Shown here: in pieces, positions 7,401 to 14,650 of the stretch
Layout: each line of letters opens with the position of its first letter
Position numbering within the stretch: the first letter of the stretch is position 1
NCBI GenBank assembly: GCA_017460915.1
Contig: JAFUAA010000056.1
Coordinates: 1-42,247 of the forward strand
Source: Bacteroidales bacterium
GTDB lineage: Bacteria; Bacteroidota; Bacteroidia; Bacteroidales; F082
Direction: 5' to 3'
DNA length: 42,247 nt
Position numbers and translations under genes: made by a program
Notes under the pieces: generated by a model
Told to the model about the DNA's origin: nothing
The model's input: the letters and a program-made list of their open reading frames with translations, nothing else
The model's database searches: none

Positions 7401-9903
7401 CCAAGCCAAGGCCCTCGTGACGGTGGAAGCCAACGACCGCGTGCTGCAATCCATGTTGGTGGAAAACCTCGGTGAGGAAGGTAAGGTGGAAATCACGGCC
7501 ACGGAAGAGATGATCCCGAATGTGTATGTCTACGTGGCGCTGATTCAGCCGCATGACGCCGCCAACGACCTGCCCATCCGCCTCTATGGCGTGGCACCGG
7601 TGAAGGTGGAGAACAAGAAACTGCAACTGCAGCCCAACATCAACGTGCCTGAGACGGCCAACACGAAGAAGAAAATCGACGTGAAGGTGACGGAGGCCAG
7701 CAAGCAAGCCATGACCTACACCTTGGCCGTGGTCGATGAAGGCATCCTTGGCCTGACCAACTTCAAGACCCCGAATCCTTACGGCTACTTCAACAGCAAA
7801 CAAGCCTTGAGCGTGCGCACGTGGGACAACTACGCCTCGGTGGTGGATGCGTTCACTGGCGAGCTGGGTTCGGTTTATGCCATCGGTGGTGACGGCATGC
7901 TCAATCAAGACATTACTTTGGACAAACGCTTCAAGGCATTCGCCGTCACTCTTGGACCTTTCGAACTGAAGGCAGGCGAGACCAACACCCATAGCTTCGA
8001 AGTGCCGCAATGTTCGGGCGCTTTGCGCTTTATGGTGGTGGCCAAAGGCAATGGCAAGGCTTTCGGCTCGGCCGAAAAGCGCATGACCGTGGTCGATCCG
8101 ATCAATCTTTTCGCCTCGGCACCTCGTGTGGTGGCACCTGGCGATGAACTGAACCTGAAGGTGCAAGTGCAAGCCCCAACGATGAAGAACAAGACCCTTG
8201 AGGTGAAGTTCAACAACAAGAACCTCGAACCCGTCGGCGCGCTGCCCACTTTGGTGAAGATTGACGGCAACGGTGAAGGTATTGTTGCTGTCAGAACCAG
8301 TATTCCTAAGGTTTTGGGCAATGCCGTGCTCGATGTTTCGGTGACGGGCGAAGGCTACACCGCCCAATCGTCGACGGAGATGCCGATCCGTATGCCTTAC
8401 GCCGAACGTCGCAACACCATCACCAAGGAAATCGAGGCTGGACAGACGCTGAGCATCCCGTTCGATCTGGCTGGTATGGACGGTACGCAGCAAGGCAATA
8501 TCACCGTGTCGTCGTTGCTGCCCGTCGACCTCTTCGGTCGCATCGATTACCTGATGGATTATCCTCACGGCTGCCTCGAACAGCTGACTTCCAAGGCCTT
8601 CCCGCAGCTTTATCTCAATTATTTCGTCCAACTCGACGACAAGGAGAACACGAGGAACAACATCGAGTCGGCCATCACCAAACTGAAGTCGTACCAGAAG
8701 TCCGACAACTCGATGACCAACTGGGTCGGTGGCCGATATGTCGACCCATGGACTGAAATCTACGCCTTGCATTTCTTGGTCGAGGCCAATAAGCAAGGCT
8801 ACAACGTGCCGCAATACTTCCTCGATGCACTGTTGAGCTATCAGGCCAACCGCGCCAAAGAGTGGAGAAACAACCCCGACTACAAGCAAGGCGAGACCAT
8901 CCAAGCCTATCGTCTCTTCGTGTTGGCTCTGGCTGGCAAGGCTGAGATGGGCGCGATGAACCGCTTCAAGGAAATCGAGATGAACTACGACCTGACCAAG
9001 GCTTTGGCTGCCGCCGCCTTCGCCCAGACGGGTAAGACGAGCATTGCCCAGGGCCTGTTGCCCAACGTCGAGGAAGGTCAGCCCATGTCCGACTACTACA
9101 CCTCGTTTGGCTCGCGCACCCGCGACCTCGCCATGCTGACCTACACGCAGATGCTGTGTGATGTGGACCAGCAAACGGTGCAGAACAACATCAACTCGGT
9201 GTGCCGCATGCTGAGCAGCAACCGTTGGATGGATACGCAGACCACCGCATTCTCGCTCTTCGTCTTAGGCAAGTACGCCGAGAAGATGGACGTTGGCAAG
9301 GCCAACCTGTCGGCCACCGTCAAGGTGAACGGCGAGGAGCGCACTTTGAACACCAACATGGCTTCGGTGGGCTTTGGCTTTGCGCCGCAACTGGGCAGCA
9401 ATACGGTTGAAATCAAGAACAACACCGAACAGAAGATGGTGGCTAACCTCTTCACCAAGACCTCGGTGGCCGAATACGACATGAACGAAAGCGGCAACCT
9501 GATCTCGATGACGGTGAACTATTTCGACAAGAATGGTAGCCCCGTGAACCTGTCGGCCTTGAATGCAGGCACCGACTTGCATGTGCAGGTGACGGTCAGC
9601 AACCCGAGTGAGTGGCAGGTCACGGAACTGGCGCTGTCATACTACCTGCCTTCGGGTTGGGAGCTGGTCAACGACCGCCTCAGCGGCGACATGACCGGTA
9701 ACGAAGACGCCAAGCACATCGACCTGCGCGACGACCGCGCCTATTTCTATTTCGACCTCATGCCGCGTTCGAAGAAGACCTTCACCTTGAAGGCCAACGC
9801 CACCTACGAAGGCAACTACATGATTCCCGCCGTGCGTTGCGAGGACATGTACAACGCCGAGATTTATTATCAGATTCCTACACGGGGCTGTGTGGTTAAG
9901 TAA
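4402..9903 (+). CDS. Alpha-2-macroglobulin family lipoprotein (YfhM/ECAM type)
   Basis: An 1833-residue secreted lipoprotein. The N-terminus has a signal peptide and lipobox (LLPSC, Cys28; an ATG at 4420 is an alternative start). A chain of macroglobulin (MG) beta domains follows. The bait-region/MG10-like part contains VDEGILGLTNFKTPNP. The thioester domain has PHGCLEQLTSKAF with Cys1391 and Gln1394, the CLEQ thioester of bacterial macroglobulins, followed by an alpha-alpha toroid (about 1400-1650) and a receptor-binding-like domain at the end. Such proteins trap attacking proteases by covalent capture and are thought to protect the periplasm. In E. coli and many other bacteria the gene is paired with pbpC. 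Here pbpC follows after an inserted nuclease gene. Its own terminator sits at 9931-9971. Confidence 0.93.
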   Translation: MTTKQKMKRISGISLFLAAMLLGLLPSCGKKGASTNSSKVYVERIQPVNETLLPLLDSYTSGVIAAGEPIVVSFKNPADLKVKYGETIPSNAFNFTPALKGKAVWIDENTVGFQYDNIDKDQNYVCKFKMSDFIDVRGDSNLEFGFGVRRQNLSLVSALPICSSNDEMSYLLRVAFATPVDQDDVAQLVEGNNNVKVTTAGNNVYDIELPGLKRKNTDYTFHLTLNGKAVDAKTKIERDLTVYAKDMFAPVMFDVDKSGSKGTLFFSQPLKTNQNLDGYVKFNVNKLGYKADIKGNQIDFYFDKSNLYNYQMEELTMTVESGLRSADNAVSQTSYEFPFDLNDVVPKVRWTDDGVIIPDVDETTVYFDAICLNSVTLRIVRIFDDNILSFLQDNDLAETYGVRKAGRLEKKVRLAIDNPYATQWKTFPIVLSDYIKVEPGAMYLLSLDFGPADYTFASDEMKNAVKDNASLEADYWDGNAYDYKEYSYDGEWGDPNGLYFYNYVEEKKNIVVSDLAVTAKMGRKDVVDVYVYRISNAQPASGAEVTAYNFQRQELAKGKVDAMGHVQLQCENRPAFVVAADKKGSKSVIKLNDGNALSYSRFNVAGEPVEKGVAAFAYSNRGVWRPGDELQLNLMLNDFGSAVPDDYPVVLEVVDATGRLYAKQVNTKPVNDIYCFTVPTNEADETGLWTARFKVGTSTITKNLRVETVKPNRLEINFSLPEVVSLSKNERLTLTSKWLNGMKANNLNTEVDVKLRGGETTFMDFANYSFVNETQSFEPQEISIFSGQLNAEGVASVGFGPLKDVYASRMMNGTFTVKVFEQGGDFSIASFTSKLSPYERYVGVDLPESTAKYGSYYDTNKDWKFKIAMVNEDGTACKSSVALNYALYKLDSYWWWSSEDYYSLQRYASGTYKSPAQNGTLTCNGTTSVTFNIPNDKWGSYLFVVSDKQGGHQFAKVISFDWGYGHSSSASGAPAQLSMKTSAESYQVGDKMVVTFPANSQAKALVTVEANDRVLQSMLVENLGEEGKVEITATEEMIPNVYVYVALIQPHDAANDLPIRLYGVAPVKVENKKLQLQPNINVPETANTKKKIDVKVTEASKQAMTYTLAVVDEGILGLTNFKTPNPYGYFNSKQALSVRTWDNYASVVDAFTGELGSVYAIGGDGMLNQDITLDKRFKAFAVTLGPFELKAGETNTHSFEVPQCSGALRFMVVAKGNGKAFGSAEKRMTVVDPINLFASAPRVVAPGDELNLKVQVQAPTMKNKTLEVKFNNKNLEPVGALPTLVKIDGNGEGIVAVRTSIPKVLGNAVLDVSVTGEGYTAQSSTEMPIRMPYAERRNTITKEIEAGQTLSIPFDLAGMDGTQQGNITVSSLLPVDLFGRIDYLMDYPHGCLEQLTSKAFPQLYLNYFVQLDDKENTRNNIESAITKLKSYQKSDNSMTNWVGGRYVDPWTEIYALHFLVEANKQGYNVPQYFLDALLSYQANRAKEWRNNPDYKQGETIQAYRLFVLALAGKAEMGAMNRFKEIEMNYDLTKALAAAAFAQTGKTSIAQGLLPNVEEGQPMSDYYTSFGSRTRDLAMLTYTQMLCDVDQQTVQNNINSVCRMLSSNRWMDTQTTAFSLFVLGKYAEKMDVGKANLSATVKVNGEERTLNTNMASVGFGFAPQLGSNTVEIKNNTEQKMVANLFTKTSVAEYDMNESGNLISMTVNYFDKNGSPVNLSALNAGTDLHVQVTVSNPSEWQVTELALSYYLPSGWELVNDRLSGDMTGNEDAKHIDLRDDRAYFYFDLMPRSKKTFTLKANATYEGNYMIPAVRCEDMYNAEIYYQIPTRGCVVK

Positions 9904-9930
9904 ACAATTTGTGATTTACAAATGGCAATC

Positions 9931-9971
9931 AATTCCGCAGCTTTCCGTTTTGGGAGGCTGCGGAATTTTTT
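9931..9971 (+). terminator. Intrinsic terminator after the macroglobulin gene
   Basis: An 11-bp perfect stem (9931-9941 with 9957-9967) with a 15-base loop, followed by a short T run. It separates the macroglobulin transcript from the nuclease and pbpC. Confidence 0.85.
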
Positions 9972-9996
9972 CGGGCCATAATAGAGGAAAAATGCT

Positions 9997-10004
9997 TAAT
10001 ATTG
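9997..10004 (+). promoter_or_regulatory. Possible -7 element for the YhcG-pbpC transcript
   Basis: TAATATTG is one base off the TAnnTTTG consensus and lies 21 bp before the ATG at 10026. No clear -33 element is seen. Confidence 0.4.
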
Positions 10005-10025
10005 CAGGGTGAAAAAGGTATTGTT

Positions 10026-11189
10026 ATGAGCAAGTCAATAAACATTTTGGACAAGGACTATGTTCAGTGGATTAAGGAATTGAGCAGCCGTTACCGCAGA
10101 AGCCAGATCAAGGCGGCGGTGAAGGTGAACGAGGAGATGCTTCGGTTCTATTGGGAATTGGGGCGGGATATTGTGGAGCGCGATGCGGAGAACAAGTATG
10201 GCAAAAGGTTCTATGCCACGTTGAGCAAAGATTTGGAAAACGAACTCGGCGCAAGTGGATTCTCGGTGACGAATCTGAAGTATTCGAAGTACTTTTTTTG
10301 CCTTTATAACGAAGTCCTTCAATCTTATTTGAATGATACGGGGAATCGTCCACAACTTGCGGACGGTTTGTCCAATGAAATTCGTCCACAACTTGTGGAC
10401 AAATCTAAAGGAGAGTCTTCGCTTCAAGTTGGGGCAACATTCATAGAGCTAGTAATGCATGATATGTTTTCCATACCTTGGGGGCATCATCGCTTCATCA
10501 TTGACAAGTGCAAAGGTGATTCGCAAAAAGCGCTTTTCTATGTTCGTCAGACCGTCGAAAACGGGTGGAGCCGTTCCATGTTGCTCAACTTCCTCGACAC
10601 CGATCTCTATGAGCGGCAAGGCAAGGCACTGACCAATTTCAACAGGACACTGCCTGAAGAAACGAGCGACTTGGCACAAGAACTCACAAAAGACCCATAC
10701 GACTTTGCCTTCACGGGAATAACGGGACGCTACAACGAGCGTTTGTTGAAAGATGCCTTGTTGAACAACATAACACGGTTTTTGGTTGAGCTTGGGACTG
10801 GATTTGCATACGTGGGCAAAGAATATCGTTTGCAAGTGGGCGAGCGGGAGCAATTCATAGATTTGCTGTTCTATAACCTGAATCTCTCTTGCTATGTGGT
10901 CGTTGAGGTGAAAATCGGGAAGTTCGAGTTCGCCGATGTGGGGCAATTAGGTGGCTATGTCGTTTCGTGCAATCACATCCTGAGAAAAGAAGGTCGCGAT
11001 AATCCCACCATTGGCTTGCTCATCTGCAAAGAGAAAGACCGTATCCAAGCGCAATATGCTTTGGAATCGAGCAGCCAGCCCCTTGGTATTTCAGAATACG
11101 AGTTGGAAAAATTCTATCCCGAGAAGTTGGAAGGCACAATTCCTACCATCAAGGAGATTGAAGAGAAGCTGAAAGATTTTCCAGAGTGA
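10026..11189 (+). CDS. YhcG/DUF1016 family PD-(D/E)XK nuclease
   Basis: A 387-residue protein. ATG 10026 is preferred to a TTG at 10002 because the latter lies in the probable -7 element. The N-terminal DUF1016 helical domain (about 10-90) has VNEEMLRFYWELGRDIV. A variable linker contains two copies of RPQL(A/V)D. The middle continues with IPWGHHRFIIDKCK, typical of the family. The C-terminal nuclease domain has the D...E-x-K core: REQFIDLLFYN, then VVVEVKIGKFEFADVGQLGGYV. YhcG proteins are widespread, often mobile, and predicted to cut DNA in defence or toxin contexts; their substrate is mostly unknown. The gene is wedged between the macroglobulin gene and pbpC, ending 7 bp before pbpC. Confidence 0.9.
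   Translation: MSKSINILDKDYVQWIKELSSRYRRSQIKAAVKVNEEMLRFYWELGRDIVERDAENKYGKRFYATLSKDLENELGASGFSVTNLKYSKYFFCLYNEVLQSYLNDTGNRPQLADGLSNEIRPQLVDKSKGESSLQVGATFIELVMHDMFSIPWGHHRFIIDKCKGDSQKALFYVRQTVENGWSRSMLLNFLDTDLYERQGKALTNFNRTLPEETSDLAQELTKDPYDFAFTGITGRYNERLLKDALLNNITRFLVELGTGFAYVGKEYRLQVGEREQFIDLLFYNLNLSCYVVVEVKIGKFEFADVGQLGGYVVSCNHILRKEGRDNPTIGLLICKEKDRIQAQYALESSSQPLGISEYELEKFYPEKLEGTIPTIKEIEEKLKDFPE
10348..10400 (+). repeat. Two palindromic repeats 36 bp apart inside the YhcG gene
   Basis: The 17-bp unit GTCCACAACTTGTGGAC is a perfect odd palindrome at 10384-10400. It occurs with one change at 10348-10364. The period is 36 bp, exactly 12 codons, and encodes RPQLAD and RPQLVD in the linker between the two domains. 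Confidence 0.8.
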
Positions 11190-11196
11190 TGGGGCG

Positions 11197-13512
11197 ATGA
11201 AATGGCTCGCAAGACATAAGAAAACGAAAACCGTGATTTTGGCTCTTGCGGGCCTTTTCATCGCCTTTCTCTGCATCCCCGTCCCGAAGTTCGACGAGCC
11301 GTATTCCACCGTTCTGACCGCCAAAGACGGCGAACTGCTCGGCGCGAAGATTGCCGATGATGGGCAGTGGCGTTTTCCCGCCACCAACGGCTATTCCCCG
11401 AAGTACATCGCCTGCTTGCTGGAGTACGAAGACCGCTGGTTTTTCCTGCATCCGGGCTTCAATCCCGTTTCCTTCGTCAAGTCGTTCATCGACAATGTGA
11501 AAGCAGGCGAGGTGGTGCGTGGCGGCAGCACCATCTCGATGCAGGTGGTCAGGATGTCGCGCGACAACCCGCCGCGTACCTATGCCGAGAAGCTATGGGA
11601 AGTCATCCTCGCCATGCGTCTCGAACTGCATTATTCCAAATGCTCCATCCTCGACCTTTATGCCGCCAATGCGCCTTTCGGCGGCAATGTGGTGGGCATC
11701 GATGCGGCGGCGTGGCGTTATTTCCACACCACGCCCGACGAGCTGAGCTGGGGCGAGGCGGCCACCCTCGCGGTGCTGCCCAATGCGCCCGCTTTGATTC
11801 ATCCTGGCCGCTCCCGCGACCGATTGGAGCAGAAACGCAATGACTTGCTTCAGCGTTTGCCCCATTCCGAAACTTTCATCCCCAAACGCTTTGCTATCCC
11901 CAAACTTGCTGAAGAAGATGCCGAATTGGCCATGATGGAGTCCATTCCCGACAAGCCTTTCGACATGCCGGTGCTGGCCTATCATTACTTGAGCCAGGAG
12001 GACAAAACCGCCCATGGAACGCAAATCTCTTCCACCCTTGACTATCATCTGCAACATGCCATTTTGGAGCTCATGGATCGTCACCACGAGACGAACCTGA
12101 TGAACAACATCGACAATGCGGCGGTTTATGTGGTGGATTATCTGAAAGATGAAATCGTTGCCTATGTGGGCAACAACGCTGATGCCGAAGACGCCCGAAT
12201 GGTCGACATGGTGCGGGCGCGACGCTCCACGGGCAGCATCCTCAAGCCTTTCCTCTTCGCGGCCATGCTTGACGAGGGCACTTTGCTTCCTCAGATGGTC
12301 TTACCTGACATACCGATGAGCCTCTCTGGCTTCACACCGAAGAACTACAGCGGTGAGTACTGGGGCGCGGTGCCTGCCGACAAAGCCCTGCAAAACTCGC
12401 TCAACGCGCCTTTTGTCCATTTGTTGCGTGAATATGGTCAACAGCGTTTTCATGCTTTGTTGAAGCAGCTGCCCCTGAAGGGCCTCGTCTTCGATGCCGA
12501 TCATTACGGCTTGTCGCTCATCGTGGGAGGGGCAGAGGCTTCGCTTTTCGACATCACCAACGCCTATGCCAAGATGGGGCGCAAGTTGTCGGTGCACGTC
12601 AACGAGCAGTTCAACGAGAAGGTCGACGATAGGATTTCGCCGTTTTCGGCGGAGGCCATTGCCGAGACTTTCCATGTGATGAAAGGCTTGACGCGCCCGA
12701 CGAGCCAGATAGGGTGGGGGGGCTTCTCGTCTTCGGCGCAGGTGGCGTGGAAAACGGGCACCAGCTTCGGCTTCAAGGACGCTTGGGCAGTGGGCCTCAC
12801 CGACCGTTATGTGGTGGGCGTCTGGGTGGGCAACTCCGACGGCGAAGGCCGCCCTGGCTTGACCGGCGCGGGCGTGGCGGCACCAATTCTTTTTGATGTG
12901 GTCGGCAAACTCAATGACAGTTACCGCTATCCTGCCAACACTTCGGAAAGTGTGGAGATTGAGGTCTGTGCCGAGTCAGGCTATCCCAAGTCGGAGTGTT
13001 GCCCGAGTACCAAGAAAATCCGCGTCTGCAATTTGGAGAACCAAACGGGCGTGTGCCCTTATCATAAAAAGGTGTTCCTCGATGCCTCGCGCCAGTATCA
13101 GGTGCGCCCCGACTGCTATCCCGTCGACCAGAAATGCTACGAGGTGTATTATGTTCTGCCGCCCGTGATGGAGTGGTTCTACAAGAAGCATTCGCCGCTG
13201 TTCCGACCACTGCCGGCCTTTTATCCTGGCTGTGGCACGGCGCATCCCGACGAGGTGATGGCCTTCGTCTATCCCAAGAGCGATGCTAAGGTGAGCATCC
13301 CTATCGGCATCCGTGGCGACCGCCAGCAGGTGATTTTCGAAATCGCGCACCGCAACCCGCAGAAAACGATTTTTTGGACCTTGAACGAGCATTTTTTGGG
13401 CCAAACCCGCCTCAACCACCAGATGCCCATCGACGTGGAGAAAGGCACCTACACGCTCCGTTGCGTCGATGAGGACGGCGTGGAGCTGTTGAGGAAGGTT
13501 GTGGTGCAATGA
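11197..13512 (+). CDS. pbpC: Penicillin-binding protein 1C
   Basis: A 771-residue bifunctional peptidoglycan synthase. One membrane anchor (about 12-30) is followed by the GT51 glycosyltransferase domain, with EDRWF holding catalytic Glu78 and RGGSTISMQVVRM. The transpeptidase domain has SxxK (Ser347, Lys350, in TGSILKPF), SLN, and KTGTS from Lys519. The last 200 residues form the PBP1C-specific C-terminal module, Cys-rich here (SGYPKSECCPSTKKIRVC). The protein polymerises and crosslinks murein in the periplasm. Together with the alpha-2-macroglobulin upstream it forms the known yfhM-pbpC pair, in which wall repair and protease trapping are thought to cooperate when the envelope is breached. 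The order nuclease then pbpC, with a 7-bp gap, implies that pbpC is now co-transcribed with the nuclease. Confidence 0.95.
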   Translation: MKWLARHKKTKTVILALAGLFIAFLCIPVPKFDEPYSTVLTAKDGELLGAKIADDGQWRFPATNGYSPKYIACLLEYEDRWFFLHPGFNPVSFVKSFIDNVKAGEVVRGGSTISMQVVRMSRDNPPRTYAEKLWEVILAMRLELHYSKCSILDLYAANAPFGGNVVGIDAAAWRYFHTTPDELSWGEAATLAVLPNAPALIHPGRSRDRLEQKRNDLLQRLPHSETFIPKRFAIPKLAEEDAELAMMESIPDKPFDMPVLAYHYLSQEDKTAHGTQISSTLDYHLQHAILELMDRHHETNLMNNIDNAAVYVVDYLKDEIVAYVGNNADAEDARMVDMVRARRSTGSILKPFLFAAMLDEGTLLPQMVLPDIPMSLSGFTPKNYSGEYWGAVPADKALQNSLNAPFVHLLREYGQQRFHALLKQLPLKGLVFDADHYGLSLIVGGAEASLFDITNAYAKMGRKLSVHVNEQFNEKVDDRISPFSAEAIAETFHVMKGLTRPTSQIGWGGFSSSAQVAWKTGTSFGFKDAWAVGLTDRYVVGVWVGNSDGEGRPGLTGAGVAAPILFDVVGKLNDSYRYPANTSESVEIEVCAESGYPKSECCPSTKKIRVCNLENQTGVCPYHKKVFLDASRQYQVRPDCYPVDQKCYEVYYVLPPVMEWFYKKHSPLFRPLPAFYPGCGTAHPDEVMAFVYPKSDAKVSIPIGIRGDRQQVIFEIAHRNPQKTIFWTLNEHFLGQTRLNHQMPIDVEKGTYTLRCVDEDGVELLRKVVVQ

Positions 13513-13552
13513 AAATCCGCTTAAAAGAATAATAGCATGGCGTTTTTCATGG

Positions 13553-13597
13553 AACTTTGACCAAAACTCCAAAAAAATCGGAGTTTTGGTCAAGGTT
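13553..13597 (+). terminator. Long hairpin, probable terminator of pbpC
   Basis: A perfect 14-bp stem (13557-13570 with 13580-13593) with a 9-base A-rich loop, extendable to about 18 bp with one G-U pair. It lies 40 bp after the pbpC stop. A GGTTTTC stretch follows rather than a pure T-tract. Confidence 0.7.
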
Positions 13598-13622
13598 TTC
13601 AAAAACAAATCACTTTGTTCGT

Positions 13623-13657
13623 AACGCAACCGTGGTTACCGTAACCGCGGTTGCGTT
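13623..13657. repeat. 35-bp near-perfect palindrome
   Basis: The arms AACGCAACCG and CGGTTGCGTT enclose GGTTA...TAACC. The whole equals its reverse complement except for one mismatched pair and the central base. There is no T-tract on either side. It lies between the pbpC hairpin and the promoter at 13731, so a large operator or a REP-type element are both possible. Confidence 0.8.
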
Positions 13658-13730
13658 AATTGGTTAGTCGATGGCCGACATGTAACGCCATATATGGTGC
13701 ATTAACTCTAATTATTTCATTATATTTGCA

Positions 13731-13738
13731 ACCTAAAA
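13731..13738 (+). promoter_or_regulatory. -7 promoter element upstream of the structured leader
   Basis: TATATTTG followed by C fits TAnnTTTG. A transcript starting about 7 bases later would have a leader of roughly 225 nt before the start codon at 13972. Confidence 0.55.
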
Positions 13739-13814
13739 ACATTCTTATCGAAGGAAAATAGGATAATATATAATTTGTAACATATTGATATTAAAGCGTT
13801 TAGCTTTCTTTTGT

Positions 13815-13972
13815 AACTTGGAAAATCCGGAAAATCGACTGAGTGCAACGGAAAAAGGGCAAGACGCTCGCGATTCTGTCGTGAGTCTTGTTATCGTTGT
13901 ACTGGGCAATTCCGGAGCCTTCCAAGTTCGTAGCGGGCTCACGACTTTTATGTAGAACACACGGAATCGCGA
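13815..13972 (+). promoter_or_regulatory. Structured 5' leader with two competing folds (candidate RNA switch)
   Basis: Fold one is a nested rod. P1 is 13815-13823 with 13920-13928 (9 bp), continued by 13826-13832 with 13910-13916 (7 bp). P2 is 13842-13850 with 13895-13903 (9 bp, one G-U). P3 is 13860-13864 with 13886-13890 plus 13867-13873 with 13879-13885. Fold two uses the P3 bases again: 13868-13879 pairs with 13961-13972 (12 bp, one wobble), and 13880-13888 pairs with 13935-13943, giving one long helix with a 17-nt bulge. Fold two covers the bases just before and including the A of the start codon at 13972, and it crosses P1. The two folds are therefore mutually exclusive. I do not recognise a known riboswitch class. 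A free small RNA is an alternative reading of the rod. Confidence 0.6.
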
Positions 13973-14196
13973 TGGAACATCTTCACTTCGGGCATATGAT
14001 ACAAGCCGAAATCAAGCGGCAGGGGCGCACCGTTACCTGGTTTGCCCATGCCATCCATTGCGACCGCACCAATGCCTATAAGATCTTCGCTAACAGTCAC
14101 ATCGACACCGAACTCCTTCTGCGCATCTCGCGGGTGCTGGGCCACAACTTCTTCCAGGATGCCGCCAACCACCTCAGGACTCAAGACAACATCTGA
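13972..14196 (+). CDS. Small HTH-like (XRE-type) regulator of Bacteroidales
   Basis: A 74-residue protein. ATG 13972 is chosen because homology-like sequence begins directly there. A TTG-initiated extension from 13888 would place the structured leader inside the coding region. The pattern HFGHMIQAEIKRQGRTVTWFA...RTNAYKIF...IDTELLLRISRVLGHNFF is a compact helix-turn-helix of the lambda-repressor type seen in many small Bacteroidales proteins. The expected role is DNA binding as a dimer. It is followed by a diverged copy of itself at 14334-14606 and then by a large surface protein. The start codon can be buried in an alternative RNA helix formed by its own leader. Confidence 0.75.
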   Translation: MEHLHFGHMIQAEIKRQGRTVTWFAHAIHCDRTNAYKIFANSHIDTELLLRISRVLGHNFFQDAANHLRTQDNI

Positions 14197-14272
14197 TTTC
14201 CCGTCCTCCCATGCCAAAAAACACCGTAGCGAATTTATCCACACTATTGTAGCGTATTGCGAAACATTGACG

Positions 14273-14335
14273 CTCGGCTGATTAAGGAGAATATGCCGAC
14301 CTTTGTCGCCGAAATCTAAACAGCCGAGGGCATAT
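14273..14335 (+). promoter_or_regulatory. Inverted repeats and a possible 8-codon leader peptide before the second regulator
   Basis: Two complementary pairs interlock: 14273-14280 with 14321-14328 (CTCGGCTG type, 8 bp) and 14291-14297 with 14329-14335 (7 bp). The second pair covers the start codon at 14334. A tiny frame, 14293-14319 (MPTFVAEI), is preceded by AAGGAG at 14284-14289, an unusual Shine-Dalgarno for this phylum. Whether either is functional is not known. Confidence 0.35.
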
Positions 14336-14606
14336 GATGTCCCAAGGCAAAACAAGTGAACGACAAAGCATGCAAAATCCTGTGGATATGCACGTTGGCC
14401 ACTATCTGAGCCTTGAGCTTGAGGCGCATGGACATGACGTCCGTTGGCTGGCCGAACGCACGGGCATGGAGACCGAACAGCTACGCCTTTTGTTGGCCAG
14501 CGCCAACATGGAGGCAGCGCTCTTCGTGAGGCTGGGCGAAACGATTGACCCACACTTCCTCCAAGGCCTCGAGCAACGAATGTTGGCAGGGCATGCGAAC
14601 GGGTAA
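14334..14606 (+). CDS. Second small HTH-like regulator, diverged paralogue
   Basis: A 90-residue protein; ATG at 14370 is an alternative start. Residues about 20-85 align with the preceding protein at spaced positions: H-GH, E, G, V-W-A, then a leucine-rich stretch and FLQ near the end. This points to tandem duplication. The turn region (ERTGMETEQLRLLLAS) has lost the Arg/Asn/Lys residues of the first copy, so DNA contact may have changed, and a heterodimer or anti-repressor role is conceivable. It ends 44 bp before the large von Willebrand A protein, suggesting co-transcription. Function is inferred only from similarity to its neighbour. Confidence 0.65.
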   Translation: MMSQGKTSERQSMQNPVDMHVGHYLSLELEAHGHDVRWLAERTGMETEQLRLLLASANMEAALFVRLGETIDPHFLQGLEQRMLAGHANG

Positions 14607-14650
14607 CGAATAAGAAGACAATAAATAATAGTAACAACAAACACAGTAAA

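Noticed and set aside
6748-9174. Long open frame on the minus strand opposite the macroglobulin gene
   Set aside because: It is a mirror of codon bias in the real gene: no start signal, no recognisable domain, unusual His/Val/Leu/Arg-rich composition. Similar mirrors occur opposite sbcC (35054-36949) and opposite 1648-2832.
10002-10025. TTG start of the YhcG gene at 10002
   Set aside because: It would add eight residues outside the family's conserved start and overlaps the probable -7 promoter element. The ATG at 10026 is better.
13888-13971. N-terminal extension of the first mini-regulator from a TTG at 13888
   Set aside because: The extra 28 residues have no helix-turn-helix character, and the DNA is occupied by the paired RNA structure.
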